Below are positions 36,773-45,530 of a stretch of DNA of 64,000 bases, one piece after another. The position numbers were made by a program, and so were the translations under genes. The stretch covers positions 1 to 64,000 of the forward strand of contig JAIDOW010000026.1 of NCBI GenBank assembly GCA_029063085.1. The letters are read 5' to 3'. Each line of letters starts with the position of its first letter. The first letter of the stretch is position 1. Source of the DNA: Lachnospiraceae bacterium (GTDB taxonomy: Bacteria > Bacillota > Clostridia > Lachnospirales > Lachnospiraceae). The notes under the pieces were generated by a model. The model had not been told where the DNA came from and did no database searches. It worked only from the letters and a program-made list of their open reading frames with translations.

Positions 36773-38614
36773 CTAATTAATCTTTACTAAAGAGCCTTTG
36801 ATTTCAGCCATGCCGCTGCTGTTAATTTTCATGGAACTGGATTTTAATTCCGTTATATCCCCTTTTATCTCCAGCTTCTGTGCCTGGATCTGAAAGCTCT
36901 GCCCTGCTTTTTCTGTTAATTTATCCCCATTCATGGTAAGTTTTTTTCCATCTATTACAAAAGCGTCCGTCCCATCTACCGACAGCGTGATTTTTTTTCC
37001 TGCAAAAAGTCTGATACTTTCTTTTTCCCCGTCTATTACAATTCCATTTTTTCCGTTTTCGTCCGATATAGAGATACTTTTTTCCTTATCCTTTAATTCA
37101 ATGAGGAGTTTTTTATTGGTACAGATTTTAATCTGCCCCGAATCCTCCCCATCATCAAAAATGATCTCGTGATTTCCTTTCGTGCGGAATTTTTTAATGA
37201 TATTTTCTTCCCCGGCAGTGTTTTCCGGTATCTGGTCCACCTGATTCCACATGCTTCCAATCACCATAAGGCTGTTTATATCCCCCATCAGGCTCCCCAC
37301 CACTACCTCCGTCCCTATTTCCGGATGAACATAAAATCCATATCCCGCTCCACAATAAGGACTTAGTACCGGCAGCCATTTTGTGCCGTTTTTTCCCTCT
37401 TCTCCGGTTAAAAATTCCACTAAAACCTTACCGGGCTCCTCCTCATTCCAGTTTTCCTTTACCACCGCACGCATCATGCCCATACATCTGCCTGACGCTT
37501 CTGTCCCTTCCCTGCACTCTCCTGCTGTCCACCTGTCATTATCATCCCCCGCCAGAAAATCCGTCGTAAACCCGCTGCTGTCAAAATTATGGCGGACTTC
37601 CCTGATCTGATAAACACCCGCATCATCCGGATCAACACCTTTTATCCTAATATATCTTCCAGGAACCAGTTCCGGCATTCCCATCACACTGCCGGCGGCT
37701 GTTTTCATTCTCATTCTTTTTTCTTCTGCTCTTTTTTCAAGCCAGTTTTGCAGCATCCGGTTATCCAGTTCCCCTCCCAATTCCCATTCCTCGATTTTGG
37801 TCTTGGATGTCAGGGACGGAGTGCTCTCATCCGTTTTAATATCTTTTGAACACATATTACCCGTCTTATCTCCCTGAGAGCTGTATGCTCTGATCTGTTC
37901 ATTGCAATAGCTTTTCCCACTCTGGAAAAAAATCAGATTTTTTCCCCACTCCAGTTCCAGAAACGGAGACGTACTTTTATCAGCTTTCTTAAAATATACA
38001 TCCCCGCCCACCACAAAAAATGCCCTGCCCGCCCTTTTGCATAATTCATTTTTAATAAATTTATAGTCTGTGCTACTCTGAATCAACTCTCCCTTTTCTT
38101 CTACTGCATCTATATGCAGGGTATCATATAACCCACTGTAATCTGTTATGATCTGCTCAAACATCTTTGAATAGGTATCCTCCGCATACTTATATTTCTC
38201 TCTTTTGTTTTCCATTAACAGTTTCCTGAAATCTACCGCCGTCACATGGATGACCGGAGACTCACGGTAAACCGTCCTGTATTCCGTTACATACCCCTTA
38301 AAAACTGTCGTCAGATTAGAGCCATATCCCAAAGCTGCCTTTATGATCGTTCCCGGCGAAAACATCTCTTTTATTTCATTCCCGATACTATGATTTGTCA
38401 GGTCAAACGCATTCGTTATCCAGAAACTCAATGCCGCTGTTTCCTCTGACGAAAGTATAATCTGTATACTGTCAACTGCTGTATTTTTTGCCGTAATGAT
38501 ATTTTCCGTACTGTTTCCCACATAAATGGCAGCTGACGGAGTACAAAAATTATCATATGCTTTCACCAGTTCATCATAGGTATAAGTTCCTGTCATCAGA
38601 TTTTTATCCTTCAT
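36773..38614 (-). CDS. VgrG-like spike protein (gp27/gp5 type)
   Basis: A 613-aa spike protein (Afp8 position). Residues about 1-340 form the gp27-like hub, with VTAVDFRKLLMENKREKYKYAEDTYSK and the FIKNELCKRAGRAFFV type of late-control motif. An OB-fold (about 375-465) contains GKVLVEFLTGEEG and YGFYVHPEIGTEVVVGSLMGD. The last 150 residues are short repeating strands (MNGDKLTEKAGQSF ... LEIKGDITELKSSSMKI), the beta-helical needle. No extra effector domain is attached. GAGAGGATACT precedes the ATG. A repeat lies between it and the LysM gene. Confidence 0.92.
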   Translation of the reverse strand: MKDKNLMTGTYTYDELVKAYDNFCTPSAAIYVGNSTENIITAKNTAVDSIQIILSSEETAALSFWITNAFDLTNHSIGNEIKEMFSPGTIIKAALGYGSNLTTVFKGYVTEYRTVYRESPVIHVTAVDFRKLLMENKREKYKYAEDTYSKMFEQIITDYSGLYDTLHIDAVEEKGELIQSSTDYKFIKNELCKRAGRAFFVVGGDVYFKKADKSTSPFLELEWGKNLIFFQSGKSYCNEQIRAYSSQGDKTGNMCSKDIKTDESTPSLTSKTKIEEWELGGELDNRMLQNWLEKRAEEKRMRMKTAAGSVMGMPELVPGRYIRIKGVDPDDAGVYQIREVRHNFDSSGFTTDFLAGDDNDRWTAGECREGTEASGRCMGMMRAVVKENWNEEEPGKVLVEFLTGEEGKNGTKWLPVLSPYCGAGYGFYVHPEIGTEVVVGSLMGDINSLMVIGSMWNQVDQIPENTAGEENIIKKFRTKGNHEIIFDDGEDSGQIKICTNKKLLIELKDKEKSISISDENGKNGIVIDGEKESIRLFAGKKITLSVDGTDAFVIDGKKLTMNGDKLTEKAGQSFQIQAQKLEIKGDITELKSSSMKINSSGMAEIKGSLVKIN

Positions 38615-38631
38615 AGTATCCTCTCCATCTA

Positions 38632-38720
38632 TTTACATCCAATTTTGCACTGCAATGCTCCACTCTGCGATAAGAGCCTAATATATGTGCATATGCCTGA
38701 CCCGTTGTTTGCATAGATCA
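38632..38720. repeat. Dispersed intergenic repeat, variant 2
   Basis: TTTACATCCAATTTTGCACTGCAATGC..., ending near GACCCGTTGTTTGC, between the LysM and VgrG-like genes. It is related to 25942-26046 and 62350-62450. It sits inside the operon, so it is transcribed. Confidence 0.6.
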
Positions 38721-38732
38721 TCTGCACCTGCA

Positions 38733-39374
38733 TCATAACGGCGGTAATTTCAATTTTTGTCCGGGGACAATATCCAGTGGATTTAATATCCCGTTTTCTT
38801 TTGCTATCACCTTCCATGCTTCCGGGTCTCCGTATTCCTCCGCCGCAATGCTCCATAGTGCTTCTCCCTGCAATACGAGCCTCACCTTTGTCCGGTCAGG
38901 AGACTCAAAAGGAGACGACTTTTTTCCGGTAGAAATATCATATACGGACTTAAAAGTCACATCCACCTTAGCCCGAACCGGTTTTCCGTCTGCCAAAAAC
39001 ATTGTATAATTTTCTTTTACCTCCGTTATAATCCCGGTAAAATGAATGCTTCCCCATGAAAATGTCACTTTGGGAACCCTGTGGAGGGTGCCGTCAATCC
39101 GGGTAAGCCCTGTTATCTTTTTCGTATATTCCGTTACATCCGTTCCGCTTTCCTGCGGATTTTCCAATGTCGGCGGTGTATAGGTATCAAAAATAAACGT
39201 AACATTCAATGTTGTGCTGTTTCCTGCAACATACTGCCCGATTGGTCCGTCCAATCCCGGAACATTTTTTTCAACATATTGGATACTGTTTAATAAATTA
39301 TATTCTGAAGGATTAAAGTCTACCTGTATCTCCTCTGCCTGTCCCTCTACAGCCAGCTTTGCTTTTGTGATGAT
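38733..39374 (-). CDS. LysM tube-baseplate adaptor (Afp7-like), non-AUG start
   Basis: A protein of about 213 aa. The N-terminal part KAKLAVEGQAEEIQVDFNPSEYNL and LNVTFIFDTY matches the eCIS/phage gp53-like LysM protein linking tube and baseplate. The C-terminal LysM module (about 160-213) reads LVLQGEALWSIAAEEYGDPEAWKVIAKENGI...IVPGQKLKLP. Between the preceding in-frame TAA (39402-39404) and the conserved N-terminus there is no ATG, GTG or TTG; the first is a TTG at 39254, already inside the domain. The best site is GGGAG followed by ATATC-ATC, so I place the start at one of two ATC codons (39374 or 39371). This may be a real AUC start, a point change, or readthrough. Confidence 0.75.
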   Translation of the reverse strand: MITKAKLAVEGQAEEIQVDFNPSEYNLLNSIQYVEKNVPGLDGPIGQYVAGNSTTLNVTFIFDTYTPPTLENPQESGTDVTEYTKKITGLTRIDGTLHRVPKVTFSWGSIHFTGIITEVKENYTMFLADGKPVRAKVDVTFKSVYDISTGKKSSPFESPDRTKVRLVLQGEALWSIAAEEYGDPEAWKVIAKENGILNPLDIVPGQKLKLPPL

Positions 39375-39401
39375 ATCTCCCGTTTTTACACCTGCTTCCT
39401 G

Positions 39402-39938
39402 TTAATCCAGACCGTATCTTAACCGCTCCATTTTCATTTCCTGTTTCATGTACTCCACAACTTCCTTCATTATTTTCTTTGTGGAAATCTGCTGAATCTC
39501 CTGACTCTTTTTCTTAACAATCGACTCCTCCTGTAACTCTAACTGCTTTTTCAACCGGAATATCTCCTCTTCATACCGTTTCATGGTCAGTTTTGTCTCC
39601 TGCCATTCTTCCTCATTATTTGTTAACACACCAAACTTTTTAAACAGATGTATCAGCTGTTTCTTTTCTCCCGGCTGATTATAAATCTGCTCTATCGTGC
39701 GGATAAATTTTCGATTATCCTGACTGGTGACCGTCTGATAATACTTATTCTCATAAAGCCTGATTCTTTTATAAAATTCCCTTGTAAATATTTTGTTAAT
39801 CTGCCAGTAACCCTCAATCCGGACAGAATTCTCTTTTTTCCTGCGGTGTACAACAGACAATCCATAATAATGGCCGGCGTGTACATTCTGGTATTTATTC
39901 ATAATCCCTTTTGCAAATGCAACATGTCTATTCTCCAT
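39402..39938 (-). CDS. Coiled-coil protein at Afp6-like position
   Basis: A 178-aa basic protein. The second half is a clear coiled coil (about 105-170, KRYEEEIFRLKKQLELQEESIVKKK). The first half contains HAGHYYGLSVVHRRKKENSVRIEGYW. No family recognised. It overlaps the end of the second tube gene (ends 39928) and is directly followed, in the same frame, by the LysM gene after one TAA. The ATG at 39938 and the ATG at 39902 (AAAAGGG upstream) are both possible. It could be an assembly factor or a short internal scaffold. Confidence 0.65.
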   Translation of the reverse strand: MENRHVAFAKGIMNKYQNVHAGHYYGLSVVHRRKKENSVRIEGYWQINKIFTREFYKRIRLYENKYYQTVTSQDNRKFIRTIEQIYNQPGEKKQLIHLFKKFGVLTNNEEEWQETKLTMKRYEEEIFRLKKQLELQEESIVKKKSQEIQQISTKKIMKEVVEYMKQEMKMERLRYGLD

Positions 39939-40374
39939 TCTTCCACTTCGCACCCGTTTTGTTCAAAATGCTGAGATCCGTATAGACCACCTCAAACGTA
40001 TCAATCAATATCTGTCCGCTTAACGCATCAATATCAGAAATCTCCCATCTTGACACAAATGCATTATCAACCGCATATTCCATAACAATTTCCCCGGTGC
40101 GTCCTAACACCGCAATGATAATACCCTGTTCCAGATACATACCTGGACGAAGCTTATCCAGTAAGGAAGTCCCATCCTTATAAGCTCCCCTCTGAAGCTT
40201 TAGCATCCGTGGATTTTTTGAGGGAACTGCCGTAATCTGTGCAGTACCTCCCTTGGATATCATCCTGGTTTTTACCTCCATATGCAGACCTGATATCTTA
40301 CTAAATGAAACCTCCTGATTCTCAATCCAGACCCGGAACCTGTAATTTGTAACTAAATCCTCATATGATCCCAA
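39928..40374 (-). CDS. Tail tube protein (gp19-like), second copy
   Basis: A 148-aa tube-fold protein (Afp5-like). It has RFRVWIENQEVSFSKISGLHMEVKTRMISKGG near the N-terminus, PRMLKLQRGAYKDGT in the middle and FVSRWEISDIDALSGQILIDTFEVVYTDL at the C-terminus, all matching the gp19 family. It is more divergent than the 142-aa copy, as expected for the tube-initiating ring that contacts the baseplate. Confidence 0.87.
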   Translation of the reverse strand: MGSYEDLVTNYRFRVWIENQEVSFSKISGLHMEVKTRMISKGGTAQITAVPSKNPRMLKLQRGAYKDGTSLLDKLRPGMYLEQGIIIAVLGRTGEIVMEYAVDNAFVSRWEISDIDALSGQILIDTFEVVYTDLSILNKTGAKWKNGE

Positions 40375-40390
40375 TATTATCCTCCGTTAT

Positions 40391-40473
40391 TCCTGTAGCC
40401 AATCATATAGTGATTGATTCCTGCGAGCAACAAGCCAAGTGTGCGTGCTTGCATGCTCATTTGGCGACTGCCT
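40391..40473. repeat. Dispersed intergenic repeat, GCGAGCAA type (copy 1)
   Basis: CCTGCGAGCAACAAGCCAAG followed by a GTGCGTGCTTGCATGC palindrome and CATTTGGCGACTGCC. Similar copies lie at 43303-43356 and 48644-48693. It is located between the second tube gene and the DUF6760 gene. Confidence 0.65.
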
Positions 40474-40480
40474 TACATCC

Positions 40481-40663
40481 TCAAAACCCGCCTATGTCAA
40501 AAACATTTTCCGGCTCATCATTTAACTGCCGGTTTATTTTAGAAAACTCCCTGCACCATCTTTTCCTCTCCCCATGGGGCATTGCCATGATATCATCATG
40601 GCTCCAATGGGCATAATAGGCAATAAATGCTGCCTCCTCATAAATCTGCTCTGCCGGATACAG
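40481..40663 (-). CDS. DUF6760-like small eCIS protein, probable CUG start
   Basis: A small protein of about 60 aa with the conserved eCIS stretch YPAEQIYEEAAFIAYYAHWS, then ERKRWCREFSKINRQ. In the family the protein begins right before this YP. In this frame the codon there is CTG (40663-40661), 2 bases after the TAA of the upstream gene and behind GGAAT. No ATG is near. In-frame GTG (40726) and TTG (40717) exist but would overlap the upstream gene by about 55-60 bases with no ribosome site. Its role is unknown, presumably tail assembly. Confidence 0.7.
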   Translation of the reverse strand: MYPAEQIYEEAAFIAYYAHWSHDDIMAMPHGERKRWCREFSKINRQLNDEPENVFDIGGF

Positions 40664-40665
40664 TA

Positions 40666-41037
40666 TTATATTCCGGCATTCATAAAATTTACTGGTACTT
40701 CTATTTCCTGATTGCAATGGGGACACACCGTTTTATAGAAAGGAGAATCCATTGTATTTATCTTTTCATATAAATCCTGTAAGTATGCCAAATCCGCTGT
40801 ATACAGATTTTCGATCATGCGGGTATCTACTGCTGGCAGGGAACCTAGCTGTGTCACCACTCTTGCCAACAGTATGATCGTCAAATACCCCGGATTCTGC
40901 TGCACCCTCGGATCCTTTAACGGCAGAATCTCATCTGCCGCCGTTGCCAGCCGCATAATTCCCCTTTTATGCAGGGTCCCCGTGTTATCCAGATATCCTC
41001 TTGGCAGCGTAAATTCATATTCTGTCTGAAATGCCAT
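40666..41037 (-). CDS. Small eCIS tail-assembly-type protein with CxxC
   Basis: A 123-aa protein: FTLPRGYLDNTGTLHKRGIMRLATAADEI, helical middle, and a C-terminal CPHCNQEIEVP. Proteins of this form sit between the tube and DUF6760 genes in many eCIS clusters and are annotated as tail assembly proteins; the N-terminal LPRGY...G...G.MRLATA pattern is the family mark as I remember it. ATG at 41037 behind AGAGGTGA; an ATG 9 bases earlier is less well placed. Confidence 0.78.
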   Translation of the reverse strand: MAFQTEYEFTLPRGYLDNTGTLHKRGIMRLATAADEILPLKDPRVQQNPGYLTIILLARVVTQLGSLPAVDTRMIENLYTADLAYLQDLYEKINTMDSPFYKTVCPHCNQEIEVPVNFMNAGI

Positions 41038-41055
41038 GTTTATCACCTCTTAATA

Positions 41056-41484
41056 TCATTTTGTTCTTGTCATGCCTTCATGGGCAATTTCCAGTGTCTC
41101 TACTGCCACCTCCGATGAAGCCGCATTAAAGTCCGGTGCCGTATACTTTGTCGGCCAGGCATTGATCACCTGCCAGGAGGCTGCATCATTTCCGTCAATA
41201 TCAATCAACGTAATGGTAATCGTCTTCCTGTCTACATCCTTTTCCAAACCGGTCGCCATCCATTGATAGAGAACATCACTGTCCATAAGCCCTTGTTTCA
41301 GAGTTATATTTCCGTATTTCTTTAAACCGGGAACCTTCAAAGGTGTCTGGACCTTATCTCCTTCCCTATATTCAATCACATCAATCGAAGCATCGAAGCC
41401 GGACACTTCACTAAATCCTCCGGCCGTCAGACCATCTATCTCCACCTTAAACCTAAATTTCCCATGTGGGTATCCCTGTGCCAT
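41056..41484 (-). CDS. Tail tube protein (gp19-like), main copy
   Basis: A 142-aa tube subunit (Afp1-like). It has the family's KFRFKVEIDGLTAGGFSEVSGFDASIDVIEYREG and KYGNITLKQGLMDSDVLYQWM, ending SEVAVETLEIAHEG. It is probably the repeating inner tube protein. ATG at 41484 with GGTGG; an ATG 12 bases upstream is less likely. It follows the sheath gene, as in other eCIS loci. Confidence 0.94.
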   Translation of the reverse strand: MAQGYPHGKFRFKVEIDGLTAGGFSEVSGFDASIDVIEYREGDKVQTPLKVPGLKKYGNITLKQGLMDSDVLYQWMATGLEKDVDRKTITITLIDIDGNDAASWQVINAWPTKYTAPDFNAASSEVAVETLEIAHEGMTRTK

Positions 41485-41522
41485 GTTATCCACCAATCCT
41501 TTCCGTCAGGCTCGTCTTATCA

Positions 41523-43265
41523 TTACTGTGCATCTCCGGTTTTCTGCGTAATCCTGAATATCACAAATTCCGCCGGTTTTACAGGGGCAACTCCGATTAC
41601 ACAGATCAACCTTCCGTTGTCAATATCATCCTGAGACATTGTAGTCCGATCCACATTTACAAAAAAAGCTTCATCCGTGGAAGTCCCTGCCAAAGAACCG
41701 TTTCTCCATAGTCCGGTTAAAAATACTTCTATCGTACGTTTTACCCTTACCCATAAGGTTTCATCGTTTGGCTCAAACACAGCCCAGTTAGTATTCGCCT
41801 TAATGGACTCCTCAATAAATATAAACAATCTGCGGACATTTATGTATTTCCATGAACCGTCACTGGTAGCCGTCCTGGCACCCCATACCCGTATCCCCAT
41901 TCCCGGAAAGGCACGAATCAGATTCACACCCTTCGGATTTAAGATATCCTGTTCCCCTTTATTAAAATTACAATCCAGACCCACACATGCCCTCACTACT
42001 TCATTCGCAGGAGCCTTATGCACCCCCCGCTCATTATCACTGCGGGCATAAATACCGATTACCGAACCAGATGGAGGAATCGCGATATTCCGCTTATCCA
42101 AAGGATCAAAAACCGTCAGCCATGGATGATATAAAGCAGCATAATTCGTATCGAACATATCTCTATGTGCATTGATGTCATCAATTTTTTTTGCATCTCT
42201 CGGTATATCCAGCACTGCAAAACGGCTTGCAAGATTCTCACAATGCTCCACCAGCTTTAACTGTACATTAGGGTCCGTCACTCCGGGCACCGCCATGATA
42301 GATACCACGTCATTATCCACGAACGCCTGTATTCCCGTTCTTTTTCCTGCTCCATTATCAACACCGATAAAATCTGCTGCTGACAGAGCTCCGGTAGAGC
42401 CGTTTGAGCCTTCTGTAAAAGTCATCCCCGTCACTGTCAGACTACTGTCCCCCGCAGCCTGTTCAAATGGCGAAATAATCTGGTGCGCCTCCGGTTTTAT
42501 ATATTCCACGCAGATTAGATCCGATTTTTCCGCCTTTTTCACTACAAAATTAGACTCATTGATATTAAAGGAAACATTTTCATACACCTCCACAATATCA
42601 TCAAACCGGACCTCCAGATTAAATTCACAGGTCATAATGACTTTTTGGGGCAATAAATCCGTATCCACAATTCCATCTTCAAACTCATTGGCAAATTCCA
42701 ATATATCATCCTGACACTTTACTACCTCATTATAGACAACCGTCTCTGCATCCGCTTCCTTATAGGCAACGATATCTCCCACACGAAACCCTGCCGCTTT
42801 TTTCGCCTTATATTTTTTCTTATCATTCTCTGTCACAATTTCCATAATTTGTGTTTTTGCCTTGCTTGCAGGTGATATGGTTACCTGAAGCTGGTTTCCC
42901 CATGCTCCCGGATTTTTAGCAGTAATCTTTAATACAGCACCCTCTTCCTTCGGAAGATATCCTACCGCTTCTTTTGCATCCTCCGGAGCTACACGCATGA
43001 TATAACATCTGGAGCCCCCGTTTACAAAAAAGTGCTCCACTGCATAAGCCAGAAAACGATAATCTCCAAATTCATTTTCTGACAGATATCCTCCATACTT
43101 TCTCTTAAAGTCTGCAAAATTGGTGACCAGCTGCGGTAATCCCACTGTCATACCCCTTTGTGCCAGCCCGATAAATCCTGCCGTGCTGGTGCCTACTCCC
43201 TCCATGGGTTTACTTCCTGAATCAAATTCTTCTACATATACTCCCGGTGATAAATATTCTGCCAT
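41523..43265 (-). CDS. Contractile tail sheath protein
   Basis: A 580-aa sheath. N-terminal LSPGVYVEEFDSGSKPMEGVGTSTAGFIGLAQRG and YAVEHFFVNGGSRCYIMRV are hallmarks, as are the C-terminal IRVWGARTATSDGSWKYINVRRLFIFIEESI and PAEFVIFRITQKTG, which forms the interlocking arm. It is the only sheath gene in the window, whereas Afp/PVC have three. GGGGCTGAAAT precedes the ATG. A 12-bp stem-loop lies between it and the AAA+ gene. Confidence 0.96.
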   Translation of the reverse strand: MAEYLSPGVYVEEFDSGSKPMEGVGTSTAGFIGLAQRGMTVGLPQLVTNFADFKRKYGGYLSENEFGDYRFLAYAVEHFFVNGGSRCYIMRVAPEDAKEAVGYLPKEEGAVLKITAKNPGAWGNQLQVTISPASKAKTQIMEIVTENDKKKYKAKKAAGFRVGDIVAYKEADAETVVYNEVVKCQDDILEFANEFEDGIVDTDLLPQKVIMTCEFNLEVRFDDIVEVYENVSFNINESNFVVKKAEKSDLICVEYIKPEAHQIISPFEQAAGDSSLTVTGMTFTEGSNGSTGALSAADFIGVDNGAGKRTGIQAFVDNDVVSIMAVPGVTDPNVQLKLVEHCENLASRFAVLDIPRDAKKIDDINAHRDMFDTNYAALYHPWLTVFDPLDKRNIAIPPSGSVIGIYARSDNERGVHKAPANEVVRACVGLDCNFNKGEQDILNPKGVNLIRAFPGMGIRVWGARTATSDGSWKYINVRRLFIFIEESIKANTNWAVFEPNDETLWVRVKRTIEVFLTGLWRNGSLAGTSTDEAFFVNVDRTTMSQDDIDNGRLICVIGVAPVKPAEFVIFRITQKTGDAQ

Positions 43266-43302
43266 ATTTCAGCCCCCTATCCTTTGTTTTTTCTATGCTT
43301 TA

Positions 43303-43356
43303 TTCCCGCGAGCAACGAGCCAAGCGACTGCTTGCAGGCATTTGGCGACTGCCGCG
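43303..43356. repeat. Dispersed intergenic repeat, GCGAGCAA type (copy 2)
   Basis: CCCGCGAGCAACGAGCCAAG, then GACTGCTTGCAGGCATTTGG and CGACTGCC. Homologous to 40391-40473 and 48644-48693. It lies between the AAA+ and sheath genes. Confidence 0.65.
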
Positions 43357-43359
43357 AGG

Positions 43360-43395
43360 ATCAAATACCCCATTGCTTTCAGCGGGGTATTTGAT
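43360..43395 (-). promoter_or_regulatory. Stem-loop between AAA+ and sheath genes
   Basis: ATCAAATACCCC (43360-43371) pairs perfectly over 12 bp with GGGGTATTTGAT (43384-43395). It has no U-run on the minus side, so full termination is unlikely. It may be a partial terminator, processing site or mRNA stabiliser separating low-level ATPase from high-level sheath and tube expression. Confidence 0.5.
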
Positions 43396-43430
43396 TGAGT
43401 ATGTTTATATAACCTGAAGAAAATGTACCT

Positions 43431-45530
43431 TCAGATATTTTCATAATACATATGATATTCTTTTAAATCTTCTCTGGATATTCTCTTTCCTGTCTTCCTG
43501 ATTTCCAGCAGCAGTGCCTTAATGATATGTTCCATACAGATTCCTTTTCCTGCATCTGCGGCAAAAAAAGCTGCCTGTAATGCTATATTTTTAATATAAC
43601 TGCCTGAAAGCTCAAACTGCTTCGCCAAAAAATTATAATCCGGTATTTCATCAAACCTGATCTGCTCTGGAAACACAGTTTCCCAAATCCGTTTCCTACA
43701 GTCTTCATCAGGAAACGGAAATTCAATTAAAAACTGGATTCTCCGCTTAAATGCCTCATCTATATTCTGTATATAGTTTGTAGCAAGAATGACAACACCC
43801 TCATACTCTTCCATTTTCTGAAGCAGATACGCTGCCTCCATATTACTGTGTCTGTCATTTGAATTTTGCACCTCAACACGTTTGTTGAACAAAACATCCG
43901 CTTCATCAAAAAACAAAACTCCCTGTCCTTTTTTTACTGCTTCAAACACGGCATTTAGATTTTTCTCTGTTTCTCCTATATATTTGCTGACCACTGCCGC
44001 CAAATCTACTCTATACAAGGTTGTTCCAAGAAAATCGGCTGTAATCCCGGCACTCATGGTTTTGCCAGTTCCCGGGGGGCCCGAAAATATCATAGAGATT
44101 CCCCGTCCATATCGTATCTTCTCCCCGAATCCCCATACATCATAAATCTTGTGCCTATATAAAGCACGATTACATGCTGTTTTTAACTGCTCCTTCTGTC
44201 TTTTTGGCAAAATCAGATCTTCCCAACGGTATCCGGTATCCATTACCGTAATCATATTGTTTCCACATCTGCCTGTCTCCCTAATACACGCCTCTCTGAT
44301 ATCTTCCTGCTGGATCAGACTTCGCTTATCAAGAATCCTTCTTTTATCTGCATTTTGAAAAATTCTCTCAATCTGTACTGGCGTAAAACGAAAGGTACTG
44401 GAAAAAACGCTTAGCTGTACTTCATTTTTAACAGGATAATTCTCTGCATTTTTCTGCCACAAACATAGGTCTCCCATCTCTTCTTTATCCCAAAGCTCCC
44501 ATATCCTCACATCCTTTTCTATTGTCAAAACCGGCTTTTCTCCGGTAATAAATAAAAAGACTTCGTTTTCCAAAAAAATTCCGGTCATCTCCTTAATCAT
44601 CTGTCCGGCATTTTCCCTTTTCATAAATTCCAAATCACAATAGTGTACACAAATCCATGCACCCTGTATCTTCACTGGCAAAAGAATATCATACCAAAAT
44701 TCCGGAAAGGTTATATTCAATATATTCTTTTCCGCTAAAAATACTAATTGCCTGATATCGATAAAACAAATATCATGCTTCTTGGCACCACCATATCCTC
44801 TGACAATCTGTTCCCCGCTATTCTCTCCACTGCACAGATAAATACCTGCCGGAACTATGTCTGAAATGCAGTCCATTTGCTTAAATAGTCCCGTATCCTT
44901 ATAGACCGCACCGTCCTCCTCTTTTGCATAATACCATTTCAAAAAGGAGAACCTTCCGGAAAAAAAACTATCTTTCGAAAACAAAAGCTGAAAAAAAGAA
45001 TCCCTGGGCTTAAGCCCCCATCTTACCCTTCCCTTTCCTTCCTGTCCATAAAAAGAAAAAATGTACCGGAGGAGTTTACTGCCTTCCTCAAAATATTTAT
45101 AAAAATCTATGTCCGCTTCATTCCTCATCAGATACAGCCTGATAGCCGTATCTATGCTTAAGTACCCATTATTCCAGTCATTATTCATATAGATAAAAAA
45201 CTTTTCAAAATAAGAATTCACTTCCCCTAATACTGCCAGTTCCACGCACATTTTCTCAAATGCGTCCAGATGCAGGACAGACTCCACATCATATAATATG
45301 GAATCACAAAATTCCTTTTTTCCTGTCAAAACAGGAATCTCCTCTGCTTTTGCATATTGTAAAAAATATTTTTTTACTTCTCTGCTTAAAATAGACTCTT
45401 CATAAGATGACTGTTCACTAAAATCATAAACACTTCCCTGTTCCAGCAAAGATAAAAAACGGCAAATCCGATGTCCCTCTGCCCTCTTTACATATTCAAG
45501 ATATCTTTCTGTTTTTTCTCCTGTCATCAT
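43431..45530 (-). CDS. AAA+ ATPase of the injection system (Afp15-like)
   Basis: A 699-aa protein. An N-terminal helical part of about 430 residues precedes a C-terminal AAA+ module: Walker A GPPGTGKTMSAG, Walker B GVLFFDEADVLFNKR, sensor 1 VVILATNYIQNIDEAF and arginine finger RRIQFLIEFPFPDEDCR. Such ATPases accompany eCIS and are thought to help assembly. It starts with ATG at 45530 overlapping the DUF4157 stop by 4 bases. Confidence 0.93.
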   Translation of the reverse strand: MMTGEKTERYLEYVKRAEGHRICRFLSLLEQGSVYDFSEQSSYEESILSREVKKYFLQYAKAEEIPVLTGKKEFCDSILYDVESVLHLDAFEKMCVELAVLGEVNSYFEKFFIYMNNDWNNGYLSIDTAIRLYLMRNEADIDFYKYFEEGSKLLRYIFSFYGQEGKGRVRWGLKPRDSFFQLLFSKDSFFSGRFSFLKWYYAKEEDGAVYKDTGLFKQMDCISDIVPAGIYLCSGENSGEQIVRGYGGAKKHDICFIDIRQLVFLAEKNILNITFPEFWYDILLPVKIQGAWICVHYCDLEFMKRENAGQMIKEMTGIFLENEVFLFITGEKPVLTIEKDVRIWELWDKEEMGDLCLWQKNAENYPVKNEVQLSVFSSTFRFTPVQIERIFQNADKRRILDKRSLIQQEDIREACIRETGRCGNNMITVMDTGYRWEDLILPKRQKEQLKTACNRALYRHKIYDVWGFGEKIRYGRGISMIFSGPPGTGKTMSAGITADFLGTTLYRVDLAAVVSKYIGETEKNLNAVFEAVKKGQGVLFFDEADVLFNKRVEVQNSNDRHSNMEAAYLLQKMEEYEGVVILATNYIQNIDEAFKRRIQFLIEFPFPDEDCRKRIWETVFPEQIRFDEIPDYNFLAKQFELSGSYIKNIALQAAFFAADAGKGICMEHIIKALLLEIRKTGKRISREDLKEYHMYYENI

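Noticed and set aside
38629..38856. A 75-codon frame overlapping the end of the LysM gene
   Set aside because: It runs across the LysM reading frame and a repeat; no conserved content.
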